Origin: an uncultured Eubacteriales bacterium
GTDB lineage: Bacteria > Bacillota > Clostridia > Oscillospirales > CAG-272
DNA length: 12,761 nt
Assembly (NCBI GenBank): GCA_934446285.1
Contig: CAKSEI010000023.1
Coordinates: 1 to 12,761, forward strand
Direction: 5' to 3'
Shown here in pieces: positions 4,499 to 12,761 of this stretch. The notes under the pieces are model-generated. The model saw only the letters and a list, made by a program, of their open reading frames with translations. It was not told where the DNA came from and did not search any database. Positions within the stretch are counted from its first letter, which is position 1, and each line of letters starts with the position of its first letter. A program made the position numbers and the translations under genes.

Positions 4499-6835
4499 AT
4501 GTATTCCTATACTTTTGATTCGGAAACAGGAGGAATCATACTGAATTCCACTCCTACGAATTTTTCCAAGGAGCCAAGACCCATTTACGCTGCGGAGTTG
4601 GACATTCTTGGTTTTGATAAATACTGGGATTACGACAAACAGAACGATGTGCCCTATATGTGGGCAGAATCTAATATTTACTGGTACAGAGGTGTACAGA
4701 TAGCCAAGACAAAAGGCGGTGACCTTTATACTGTGCCGGAACTTCAGCCAGTTAGAGATGAAAACGGTTCGATTCCCTTTGGCAAGGCTGATGGCGCTAA
4801 GTTGGAGCAGATGAATATAGAGGCCATGTGTGCCGCAAACGAGGATCTACTTACTGTTATAGAGGATTCCACCGTTAAGAAAATTGTTAAGGAGTATGAA
4901 AAGTTTAAGGACAAACTGGATATTTTTCATGTGGCTTTCTCCGGAGGTAAAGACAGCGCAGTACTGTTGGACCTTGTGAAAAAGGCGCTGCCAAAAGGTA
5001 GCTTCGTTGTGATCTTCGGCGACACCGGCATGGAGTTTCCGGATACCTATGAGGCAGTAGAAGAAACAAAAAAACAGTGTGAAGCAGACGGCACTCCATT
5101 CTACATTGCCCGCTCGCATTTTGAACCCAAAGATTCATGGGAGCTTTTTGGTCCGCCTGCCAGAGTACTTCGCTGGTGCTGTAGCGTACATAAAAGCACG
5201 CCACAGACTCTGAAAATGAGGGAAATAACCGGTAAAGATGACTATATTGGTATGGACTTTGTCGGTGTTCGAGCACACGAAAGCTTGGCGCGAAGCAAAT
5301 ATGACTACGAGAATTTTGGGAAGAAGCAGAAAGGTCAGTACAGTTTCAATCCTATTCTGGAATGGACGTCTGCAGAGATATGGCTGTACATCTTTCTGAA
5401 TCACCTCAACATAAATAATGCCTATAAAAAGGGCAATTCTCGTGCAGGATGCTTGTTTTGTCCTATGGGTAGAGGAGCAAGCGACTATTTCAGAAGGAAT
5501 GCGTACACGCAGGATATTGATGAATATGTAGGATATATCAAAAAATCTTACCTATCATCAGATCCCCAAAAAGTCAATTCTTACATCACAAACGGTGGCT
5601 GGTGCGCAAGAAATAATGGTAGAGATTTAAAGGAAAATAAATTTCGGTGTGCAGAGAATATAACAAATGGCTTTATTACAATAACCGTTACGAACCCTAA
5701 TGAGGACTGGAAAGAATGGATAAAGACATTGGGGGTGCTTACGGAAACCGATAGCGGTTACACGGTACGCTATGAAGGTGAAGAAATTGCGTTTCAAGTT
5801 GAGAATACAGAAAATGGATATATCGTTTCTCTGCCTGAAAGGCTATCTGTAGAAAAGCCAAAGTTTTCAAGATTATTTAAGCAGGTTTTCAGAAAATCAG
5901 CATACTGTTCAGCATGTCAGGTGTGTGAAACAAACTGCAGAAATGGCTGTATTAAGTTTATCAATGGAAAACTCAGTATAACCAACTGCTTGCATTGCTA
6001 TCAATGCCATATGATTGAAAGTGGATGTCTATTGTTCCATTCGCTTCGCCATCCACAAGGAGGAGGAAAAAGTATGAAAAGCTTAAACTCGTTTGCTGAC
6101 CATGCACCAAAGCGTGACTGGTTAGTTTCGTTCTTTGAATTAAAGGAGGATTTCTTTACAGAGCATACACTTGGTCCCATGATGTATGACATGTTCAGAA
6201 GATTTCTCAGAGATGCCGGCCTTAATGAGAAAAACCATTTTACTGATTTTGCAGAGTTGATAAGCAATATCGGATGGGAGACGGATACTGCTCTTGGGCT
6301 TGTATTAGTTAATCTTGCAATGGAGAATCCGCAAATTGCTTGGTATATCAAAAATATGGATATTGGCTATTTTTATGAACGTAAGCAAATTGAAGAAATG
6401 CTTATTTCACTTGAAGTTAAGCCAAAGGATGCAAAATCTATAGCAAAGGCATATAAGCGTATCGTAGATACTCCGTTCGGGACAGTTTTGAACTTCGGCT
6501 ATGTAACTGATGACGATGATATGGTGCGAACCAAGTGCTCCATCAGCGATAATCGGGTTGTACTTTATGCACTTTATAAATTTGCCGAGAAGTGCAACAT
6601 GGACAAGGAGTTCCATGTTTCCTATCTCTTCAACGAATCTGTAGAGCGTGATGGTGTCAGCCCGGTGCGTATCTTCGGTCTGTATGATGAGGAGGAGCTT
6701 AAATCTATTCTCTTAGGTCTTTCCTCTGCGTACCCGGAATTCATCAATGCAACATTTACCAATGATCTGCAAACCATCACCCTGCGGGATAAGACCAGCA
6801 ACGATGTGCTGAACCTGTTCAAGGAGGAATTATAA
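4499..6835 (+). CDS. brxP: BrxP-like PAPS-reductase/ferredoxin/DUF4007-like fusion
   Basis: A 778-residue protein in three parts. Residues about 1-140 are a leader region seen in large PAPS-reductase-family proteins. Residues about 140-325 are a PP-loop ATP pyrophosphatase domain: SGGKDS (148-153), GDTGMEF (174-180), RWCC (225-228) and GCLFCPMG (317-324). C227-C228 with C318/C321 gives the CC-x89-CxxC pattern known from assimilatory APS reductases, where it binds a [4Fe-4S] cluster; their catalytic ECGLH tail is not seen, so adenylation or sulfur transfer in the manner of DndC is more likely than sulfite production. Residues 470-510 are a ferredoxin-like cysteine cluster (C470, C473, C476, C480, C484; C497, C500, C503, C510). 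Residues 526-778 resemble DUF4007, a domain associated with phosphorothioation-type loci (moderate confidence). GAGGTGA (4488-4494) overlaps the upstream stop and serves the ATG at 4499. The downstream brxC starts one base after the stop. Confidence 0.88.
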   Translation: MYSYTFDSETGGIILNSTPTNFSKEPRPIYAAELDILGFDKYWDYDKQNDVPYMWAESNIYWYRGVQIAKTKGGDLYTVPELQPVRDENGSIPFGKADGAKLEQMNIEAMCAANEDLLTVIEDSTVKKIVKEYEKFKDKLDIFHVAFSGGKDSAVLLDLVKKALPKGSFVVIFGDTGMEFPDTYEAVEETKKQCEADGTPFYIARSHFEPKDSWELFGPPARVLRWCCSVHKSTPQTLKMREITGKDDYIGMDFVGVRAHESLARSKYDYENFGKKQKGQYSFNPILEWTSAEIWLYIFLNHLNINNAYKKGNSRAGCLFCPMGRGASDYFRRNAYTQDIDEYVGYIKKSYLSSDPQKVNSYITNGGWCARNNGRDLKENKFRCAENITNGFITITVTNPNEDWKEWIKTLGVLTETDSGYTVRYEGEEIAFQVENTENGYIVSLPERLSVEKPKFSRLFKQVFRKSAYCSACQVCETNCRNGCIKFINGKLSITNCLHCYQCHMIESGCLLFHSLRHPQGGGKSMKSLNSFADHAPKRDWLVSFFELKEDFFTEHTLGPMMYDMFRRFLRDAGLNEKNHFTDFAELISNIGWETDTALGLVLVNLAMENPQIAWYIKNMDIGYFYERKQIEEMLISLEVKPKDAKSIAKAYKRIVDTPFGTVLNFGYVTDDDDMVRTKCSISDNRVVLYALYKFAEKCNMDKEFHVSYLFNESVERDGVSPVRIFGLYDEEELKSILLGLSSAYPEFINATFTNDLQTITLRDKTSNDVLNLFKEEL
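6057..6066 (+). promoter_or_regulatory. Strong internal ribosome binding site inside brxP
   Basis: AAGGAGGAGG, an essentially complete anti-16S match, ends 7 bases before an in-frame ATG at 6074, which is codon 526 of BrxP. The match is as good as the sites of the neighbouring genes, and the ATG falls at the border between the iron-sulfur and DUF4007-like domains. Confidence 0.6.
6074..6835 (+). CDS. Possible nested product: free DUF4007-like domain of BrxP
   Basis: Starting at the internal ATG, the BrxP frame would yield a separate 253-residue protein made only of the DUF4007-like domain. DUF4007 proteins are known as stand-alone proteins of similar size, so the product would be a plausible independent subunit able to combine with full-length BrxP in an uneven ratio. 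Either the start is used, or it is a relic of a recent fusion of two overlapping genes. Translation cannot be shown from sequence alone. Confidence 0.35.
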   Translation: MKSLNSFADHAPKRDWLVSFFELKEDFFTEHTLGPMMYDMFRRFLRDAGLNEKNHFTDFAELISNIGWETDTALGLVLVNLAMENPQIAWYIKNMDIGYFYERKQIEEMLISLEVKPKDAKSIAKAYKRIVDTPFGTVLNFGYVTDDDDMVRTKCSISDNRVVLYALYKFAEKCNMDKEFHVSYLFNESVERDGVSPVRIFGLYDEEELKSILLGLSSAYPEFINATFTNDLQTITLRDKTSNDVLNLFKEEL

Positions 6836-6836
6836 G

Positions 6837-9800
6837 ATGCCGGTACAGAATCTGAAATACTGCGAATACTTTGATGTTAATGAAAAGTATTTTCCTTGCA
6901 TTGACGAGTCCGCCATCAACAGCGGCGCGGCTTGGGATACTACCTACCCCCATCAGACCTTTGTCGACCTACTCACTCTGACGGAAAAAATGCTGAGTGG
7001 CAACACAAATCGTTCCATTTGGATTCACGGTGCTTACGGTACCGGTAAATCTCAGTGCGCTTATACACTCAAAAAGCTACTGGAGGTGCCGGAAAATGAA
7101 GTTAGAGCATATTGGGACAAGTTTGAGCCGCTGAAAAAGAATCCTGTTCTGCTAGAAAAGCTTATCGGTCACAAGGCGCAGGGCATTGTGACGGCATACC
7201 GCTATGCCTCCGGAAGCATTACCACACCACAACAGCTTTTCTTTGCGGTGCAGGAAAGCATCAAGAAGGCCTTGGATACGAACAAGGTCTCATACAAGGG
7301 TGAAAATTCCCTGAAAGAGAGCGTTATTGCTTGGCTGGAAGATCCGATTCACAATCAGTTTATGAACGCTCTACTTCAAAAGCCGAAGTGGATGTCCACC
7401 TTTTCTCAGTCCTCTGCAGATGAGATTATCAACACACTGAAAAAGAGCAACGATGTTTCCTCTCTAATGGATAATATTTTTGGTCTTGCCGCAGAAGAGG
7501 GCATTACAGCTCTCGACCTTTCCGCAGATTCCCTGCGTGACTGGATTGTGGATATTATCGATAAAAATAATATTAAGCTCGTTCTTATCTGGGACGAATT
7601 CAGTGACTATTTCCGTCAGAACAGCACCTCTCTGGGCGAGTTTCAGAAAATTGTTTCCATCTGTCAGGAAAAACCATTCTACTTCGTCATCGTTACGCAT
7701 CCCCTATCCTCCCTTGCAAAAAAGTATGACAGCGGAGATAAGACTAATCCTTGGTCTGTTGTGCAGCAACGCTTTGATAAGGTGGAAATCACCCTGCCTG
7801 ACAACATCGCCTTTGACCTTATCGGTCATGCATTTAGCGTAAAGCCCGCCGCAAAAGCGAGCTGGGTACAGATGACCGGAGATTTGAATTCTTATGTGAC
7901 GAATGCCCGAAATGCCGTCATCAAAGCGGCAAATATTAGCGGCGAAAATGTGATGCGGGATATTTTACCTATTCATCCAATTGCGGCGCTCGTTCTAAAA
8001 AATATTGCCTCTGCTTTCCAGTCCAATCAGCGTAGTATGTTTGACTTTATCAAAACGCCGAAGGATATGGATGTCAAGGCATTCCAGTGGTTTATCCAGA
8101 ATACCAGCCCACTTTCCGACCGACCCTTCCTAACCGTGGATATGCTCTGGGACTTCTTCTATGAGAAGGGCAAAGATTACCTGTCCTCAGACATCAAGCT
8201 TATTTTGGACACCTTCCCTCAGCAGACACAACTAAATGATAAAGAAAAAGTCGTCCTGCAGACCATTTTGATTATGCAGTCTATTGACCAGCGACTAGGC
8301 GGTGCACTTCCGATTCTAAAGCCTACGGACCAAAATATCAGCTATGCTTTTGAAGGCGATACCGGCGAACTAGAATCCTCCTGCAAGAGCATCGCAAAAG
8401 CTCTGGTAAAGAAAGGTATCTTGATTGAAAATCCGATTGCGGACGGCAAAAAAGTGTATTCCGCTGCTGTTCTTGCAGGTGATAGCGCCAAGATTGAGGC
8501 GTTCAAGAAGGATATCCGTGAGAAGCAAGGTACAACTGCCAAGCTCGTCTCGGAAGGTGCTGCTGTTGCAACGGCACTCAGCCTTCCTCCTGCGCTGAAG
8601 CTTCGCTACGCGCTGGATTTGGAAAGCGGCAAACTGCCGGTTGTAACTATGTCAGATTTCAAGAAAGCTATGGATGCCTTGAAGAACAAAGATGTGGGCT
8701 GGCATTTTTATGCCGTACTTGCGCTGGCAAAGACCGACGAAGAAGCTCAAAGCTTCCGCACTCTGATAAAGAAAACCATCGCAGATCCTGCATATAAAAA
8801 CATTGCTATTATTGATGCTTTGTCCACACCTTTGGGATTAGAAGCTTTTGAGCAGTATGTAGACTACTCCGCTATGTCAATGTATTACAATGGCAACAAC
8901 GGACAGCAGTCAAAAGAAAATGCAAAAAAGGCAAAAGATGTACTGGAGCGTGATTGGAAAGATCGTATTCACGACGGACAGTTCATCGTCTTTACATATG
9001 CAAATCAGGACGGTGAAAAAGCAACCGGCGCTGGCGCTGTTCAGACTATTCTGCAAACGATTATCCTGAATCGATTCAAGCATGTACAAGACTTTACAAA
9101 GGGCCTTTCAGAAACTCAGTTGAAGCTCACTACTCCGAAGCCCGTTGCAAAATACGGTATGGGCGTAATGGAAATCAAGGGTCTGATTGCCGGATGTGAA
9201 AAGTCCATTCTGGGCAAATTCTGGGGCAAGAAGGAATATTGGAAGGACGAGTCTCTTGCAGGTGAGCATATCGTCATCATAAAGAAATCTGTTGACAAGA
9301 TGATTGAAGATGCCTTCAAGAGTAGCGGTAAGATTTCAATTGGTGAAATTTACGATTACTTGGAAACCACTTTTGGCTTTTCCGTCTGTAACCTTTCTGC
9401 ATTCATTACCGGTTTCCTGCTGAAAGAATATAGTACAGAGCCATATCGTTCTATGGATGCGGAAGGACACAGAGATTCCATGACGCCAGACAAGCTTTCT
9501 GAGATGATTGGAAACTATATCGGTAAGAGTCCTAAATCAACCTATATTGTCAGCTTGACCGAAGAGGAAAAGGCATTCTATGAGCTCACGGAAAACGCAT
9601 GGAATATTACCGCCAACACATGCTCCTCACCCCAGCAGGCAGGTACGCTCGTTCTTTCAAAAATGAGAGACCTGTCATATCCTGTTTGGTGCCTGGAAGA
9701 TGTGGACACTACCGGAGTATTTGACCTTGTCAAGCTTTATATCAAGCTCGTGCAGAGTAAAGGCGATGAAGCACACGATGTGGCCAATGAAATCGGTAAG

Positions 9801-11009
9801 ATTGCAATTCAGCGGCCGTCATCCGCGCAAAATCTGAAGGCACTGCTCACTCTTGACAACTGCAAAAAGGGTATGCATATATTCCTTGAACGTTTTGAGA
9901 GCGGCAAGCTGTTGAATGTTGCCAAAGAAATCGGTGCAGATGATTCCGTCATGACAGATATTAAGAAACTGTTCAGCGTTCAGTATTCTGCCCTTTGGAT
10001 TGGGTCGACTGGAGAGGATGAAATCCGAAAACTCATAACTGAATATGAAGTTGTGAAGTCTACCAATATTCTTCTGAATGTTACTGCTCATTCCAAGGAT
10101 GCTGCATTTAAGGAATGGCGAGAAACGTTGAAGTTTATCGGTTTCTCCTGCGAGTCTGTCAAGGCTAAAAAGCCTGCACTTGATAAGTTTTTCTACAGTT
10201 TACTTCGCATTGCAAACTACGAGGATATGCTACCAGAGCATGTAAAGTCATTCCTTGATGAGATGACCAATCATATGGCTGATATTCGGGGGATACTTAA
10301 TAATCCTCTATCAGTCTTTATGGATATATACGCTCCCTATCTAGAAGGTTTTACTGAGGCAGAATGTGAGGAAATCAAGAATTCCATCACATCTGAGATG
10401 TTTACTGTCTCCTCCACAGCAAGCAATGCTACCGTGAAAAAAGCCGCAGAAGACTACAGAAAGAATCAGGTGAAATCGCAACTTTATAAGCTGTGGAGCG
10501 ATAAGACCGGAGGAAGTAAAAATCCTCGTGTATGGTCTGAAAAACACCGCACGCCAATTCTGTGCTGCATGAAAGATACTCAGTATATCGCCGCAAAGAA
10601 AGTGTTTGCTACACTTAACAGTAGCACGCAAAGCGAAGCGGATATCAAGGAGGCTTTGGAATTTCTTCAGAAAGCTGACTTCTTTGATGATATTGCTTCC
10701 GCTGATTATCGTGATGAGTGCTTTGCAAAGCATATTATTGGTGATTACACAAGCCTAATTTCAGATATGAATGCGGTAAGAGACGCACTGGAAAGTACCG
10801 GGATTAGCGCCTATGAATGGAATGACAACCCTTCTATTAGAAGCAAGGTTGATAGTATGGCGAATGCTGAATATAATGCAGGCGGCAGTGATAAGGTTGT
10901 CGACATCATCGAAAGCATGGATGATGCAGAACTAAAGAAATGGCTGACTGACATTGTCAGAAAGGATATGGGCCTTGGCATCAAGATCATTATTAACAAG
11001 GAGGAGTAA
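6837..11009 (+). CDS. brxC: BrxC/PglY-like giant P-loop ATPase
   Basis: A 1390-residue cytoplasmic ATPase. It has a Walker A GAYGTGKS (65-72) and a Walker B ending LVLIWDE (D253-E254), with a large mostly helical remainder lacking other catalytic motifs, as usual for BrxC/PglY (roughly 1200-1300 residues in characterised systems, so this one is at the long end). The C-terminal end (GLGIKIIINKEE) is also reminiscent of BrxC. BrxC is a core ATPase of BREX phage defence, shared across BREX types and always found with PglZ, as here. AAGGAGG (6821-6827) lies inside the end of brxP, and the start codon is one base after the brxP stop, so translation is coupled. The frame is intact with no sign of decay. 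Confidence 0.9.
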   Translation: MPVQNLKYCEYFDVNEKYFPCIDESAINSGAAWDTTYPHQTFVDLLTLTEKMLSGNTNRSIWIHGAYGTGKSQCAYTLKKLLEVPENEVRAYWDKFEPLKKNPVLLEKLIGHKAQGIVTAYRYASGSITTPQQLFFAVQESIKKALDTNKVSYKGENSLKESVIAWLEDPIHNQFMNALLQKPKWMSTFSQSSADEIINTLKKSNDVSSLMDNIFGLAAEEGITALDLSADSLRDWIVDIIDKNNIKLVLIWDEFSDYFRQNSTSLGEFQKIVSICQEKPFYFVIVTHPLSSLAKKYDSGDKTNPWSVVQQRFDKVEITLPDNIAFDLIGHAFSVKPAAKASWVQMTGDLNSYVTNARNAVIKAANISGENVMRDILPIHPIAALVLKNIASAFQSNQRSMFDFIKTPKDMDVKAFQWFIQNTSPLSDRPFLTVDMLWDFFYEKGKDYLSSDIKLILDTFPQQTQLNDKEKVVLQTILIMQSIDQRLGGALPILKPTDQNISYAFEGDTGELESSCKSIAKALVKKGILIENPIADGKKVYSAAVLAGDSAKIEAFKKDIREKQGTTAKLVSEGAAVATALSLPPALKLRYALDLESGKLPVVTMSDFKKAMDALKNKDVGWHFYAVLALAKTDEEAQSFRTLIKKTIADPAYKNIAIIDALSTPLGLEAFEQYVDYSAMSMYYNGNNGQQSKENAKKAKDVLERDWKDRIHDGQFIVFTYANQDGEKATGAGAVQTILQTIILNRFKHVQDFTKGLSETQLKLTTPKPVAKYGMGVMEIKGLIAGCEKSILGKFWGKKEYWKDESLAGEHIVIIKKSVDKMIEDAFKSSGKISIGEIYDYLETTFGFSVCNLSAFITGFLLKEYSTEPYRSMDAEGHRDSMTPDKLSEMIGNYIGKSPKSTYIVSLTEEEKAFYELTENAWNITANTCSSPQQAGTLVLSKMRDLSYPVWCLEDVDTTGVFDLVKLYIKLVQSKGDEAHDVANEIGKIAIQRPSSAQNLKALLTLDNCKKGMHIFLERFESGKLLNVAKEIGADDSVMTDIKKLFSVQYSALWIGSTGEDEIRKLITEYEVVKSTNILLNVTAHSKDAAFKEWRETLKFIGFSCESVKAKKPALDKFFYSLLRIANYEDMLPEHVKSFLDEMTNHMADIRGILNNPLSVFMDIYAPYLEGFTEAECEEIKNSITSEMFTVSSTASNATVKKAAEDYRKNQVKSQLYKLWSDKTGGSKNPRVWSEKHRTPILCCMKDTQYIAAKKVFATLNSSTQSEADIKEALEFLQKADFFDDIASADYRDECFAKHIIGDYTSLISDMNAVRDALESTGISAYEWNDNPSIRSKVDSMANAEYNAGGSDKVVDIIESMDDAELKKWLTDIVRKDMGLGIKIIINKEE

Positions 11010-11012
11010 GAT

Positions 11013-12761
11013 ATGCTTTGTCGAGAAGTGCAAAACTACATATCAACTGCAAAAGGACTGCCGTTTTTCTATGTAGTTGGTGATGAAGGCTACTCTTCTG
11101 TACTGGAAGAATTGAAGCAAGTGGATATCTCCATTGTAAGAATGAGTGATTTCTGCTTCAAGGATGATAAATTTCCTAGCGTAGATGAGCTGGTGGATTA
11201 TTTCCGAACTTCCGATGTGGATTATAGAAACAACAAGTTTGTCGTCGTCGGTCTTGGTGAATATCTTGCACTCAGAGGACCCGCCATTGCAGAGAAGGAA
11301 CTACGTAGGTTGAAGAATACCACCCTTGGAAATGCAAGAGCCATTCTTCTGCTGAGGGGGGTTCCTATTCAGGCCACAAAAATTATCCGTGATGATAACA
11401 AGATAGTGGACCAGCAGAGAGCATATATCTCCGCCAATTCTCTCACGAACATATCAATTACGAATACACCGGAAGATGTTGGTCTTGTTGCAAATGAAGG
11501 TGTAAAACATTTGCTACGAGCACTGGAAGACGGCGCTTGCGGAAATGTATATGCAAGTACCTCATTGGTTCTTGATAACACCCTCTTTCCGATATCTAAC
11601 CTCTCAGGAGCATATTCTGTTGTAAAGCTGCTTGTTGAGAACTTTACACTTGATATCGGGCTCGGTACGAAAGAACAGTGGCAGCGGCTTCTGAAGGACC
11701 TAAATAAATACGGTAAAGACATCAAGACCGTATTTGATAAGAACGGTATTGACGAAAGAATCGTTGACGATTTGTGCTTGGCAGTTTCCGGCCTTGAGTA
11801 TCGAAACTGGCTGGTTTTCCTGTATTTCAAATTAAATGCGAACCAGATACAAAACGCCTACCTGAAACTTGTGATTGATGAAACCCTGAGTTTTCAGGAT
11901 TTCAAAACCAATCTTATGGTAAAGATTACGGAGCTTTCCCATAAAGACCAGCATTTTAGACGGTTGTATGATGAGAGAAAAAAGCTGCTAAAAGATTTCC
12001 CAGAAGAAGATGTTGCCATCTTTGTGAAGGCAAATGAAATTGACCCGGCAGAGAGCATCTATCGCCTGACCGATAATACACTACTGGAAAAGAAGACTGC
12101 AGTTAAGTGGGTGGCACGGAACGGCTTTAGTGAAGCCATATCCTATGTATATCCCGCTCTTGATGCATATCTGAAGAAATATATATTTGACTGCCCTGTA
12201 CTTGCAAGCGAATTGACAGAATACTTTGATTTTTACAAGCAGCAAAAGGTTTCCAATCGCATTTCAGATGATTTTGTCAAGCTCGTTGAGAAGTATGCAT
12301 CTGGCATTTCATACGCGCAGCTACCCACAAGGGATAATGCGATCAAGGCCATTGCAGACAAGAACAGTGCTTACCTGTATTGGATCGACGCATTAGGCGT
12401 GGAGTACCTTTCTTATATTACCGCCCTTGCGAAGAAAAAGGGTCTGTCGATTCATACAGATATTGTCCGCTCCGATTTGCCGACAATTACATCGATAAAC
12501 AAGCAGTTTTATGAACAATGGACGGGCGGTAAAAAATACAAAGAAGAACAGCTCGACAACATCAAGCATAAGGATAAGGGTGGCTATTTCTTTACGGATG
12601 ACGAGGACCCGATTCATATTCCGGCAGAGCTTGAGATAATCGAAAAAGCTCTGAATACTGCTGCGATGGAGCTCGGCATGCATAACTGCAAATCGTTTGT
12701 TATCGCAAGCGATCACGGCGCTTCCAGATTGGCTGTTATAAAAAAGCAGGAAGTGCCGTAT
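11013..12761 (+). CDS. pglZ: PglZ, alkaline-phosphatase-superfamily BREX protein, cut by the right edge
   Basis: An open frame of 583 codons from ATG 11013 to the last base, with no stop; the C-terminal part, probably a few hundred residues, lies outside. The metal-binding signatures of the alkaline phosphatase superfamily in PglZ are both present: YWIDALGVEYL with D459 (12387-12389) and SDHGASR with D567-H568 (from 12711). PglZ is the hallmark protein of BREX and is essential in the studied systems, but its substrate is not settled. AAGGAGGAG (10998-11006) runs up to the brxC stop and sits 6 bases before the ATG; the 3-base gap between brxC stop and pglZ start indicates translational coupling. 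The N-terminal region (about 1-120) lacks catalytic motifs, as expected. An alternative alkaline-phosphatase-like family member is unlikely given the brxC neighbour. Confidence 0.92.
   Translation, partial: MLCREVQNYISTAKGLPFFYVVGDEGYSSVLEELKQVDISIVRMSDFCFKDDKFPSVDELVDYFRTSDVDYRNNKFVVVGLGEYLALRGPAIAEKELRRLKNTTLGNARAILLLRGVPIQATKIIRDDNKIVDQQRAYISANSLTNISITNTPEDVGLVANEGVKHLLRALEDGACGNVYASTSLVLDNTLFPISNLSGAYSVVKLLVENFTLDIGLGTKEQWQRLLKDLNKYGKDIKTVFDKNGIDERIVDDLCLAVSGLEYRNWLVFLYFKLNANQIQNAYLKLVIDETLSFQDFKTNLMVKITELSHKDQHFRRLYDERKKLLKDFPEEDVAIFVKANEIDPAESIYRLTDNTLLEKKTAVKWVARNGFSEAISYVYPALDAYLKKYIFDCPVLASELTEYFDFYKQQKVSNRISDDFVKLVEKYASGISYAQLPTRDNAIKAIADKNSAYLYWIDALGVEYLSYITALAKKKGLSIHTDIVRSDLPTITSINKQFYEQWTGGKKYKEEQLDNIKHKDKGGYFFTDDEDPIHIPAELEIIEKALNTAAMELGMHNCKSFVIASDHGASRLAVIKKQEVPY

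Noticed and set aside
4499..6835. A Dnd phosphorothioation operon (DndC reading of the PAPS-reductase gene)
   Set aside because: No DndB, DndD or DndE is nearby; the neighbours are BrxC and PglZ, and the fused ferredoxin and DUF4007-like parts do not match stand-alone DndC.
11369..11830. 153-residue minus-strand open frame
   Set aside because: It is antisense to pglZ, serine-rich in the manner of a shadow translation, with no domain.
1..12761. CRISPR array, insertion sequence or rRNA
   Set aside because: No regularly spaced direct repeats, no transposase frame with terminal repeats, and no rRNA-like stretch was seen.

Overview
The window looks like the left edge of a defence island in a low-to-moderate GC Firmicute, probably a gut-type Clostridia. 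The basis is strong AGGAGG-type ribosome binding sites, very tight gene packing on one strand, and the protein families present. This taxonomic call is inferred from style; no marker gene is present.

Layout. Positions 1-104 look like chromosomal flank with a rho-independent terminator that works best on the minus strand. Positions 105-149 hold the 3' half of a tRNA-Pro-like gene on the minus strand, with no 5' half: a likely attachment-site scar left by an element inserted into a tRNA gene. Positions 150-492 carry no credible gene but contain several hairpins (one a good terminator) and inverted repeats. Positions 493-521 are a consensus sigma-70 promoter (TTGACA, 17 bases, TATAAT) surrounded by four related half-sites in alternating orientation, a likely operator. 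From 568 to the right edge every gene is on the plus strand: an AAA_14/DUF4143 ATPase; a large unrecognised multi-domain protein; a PAPS-reductase-like/ferredoxin/DUF4007-like fusion (BrxP); a giant P-loop ATPase (BrxC/PglY); and a PglZ alkaline-phosphatase-superfamily protein that runs off the right end.

Interpretation. The order PAPS reductase, BrxC, PglZ matches type 4 BREX, the BREX type whose core gene set has a PAPS-reductase-like protein (BrxP) in place of the PglX methyltransferase; its fourth core gene, the Lon-like brxL, would be expected just beyond the right edge. The last four genes are separated by 4, 1 and 3 bases and are surely one transcript. The unrecognised gene is therefore probably a working partner of the system. 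The DUF4143 gene sits upstream with a 183-base gap and no visible terminator, so the strong promoter at 493-521 may feed the whole cluster.

Most interesting points: BrxP has a CC-x89-CxxC cysteine pattern like the [4Fe-4S] site of assimilatory APS reductases, followed by a second, ferredoxin-like cysteine cluster and then a DUF4007-like domain; a near-perfect internal Shine-Dalgarno and ATG lies exactly at the start of that last domain, suggesting a nested second product; and the tRNA scar predicts an intact tRNA-Pro to the right.
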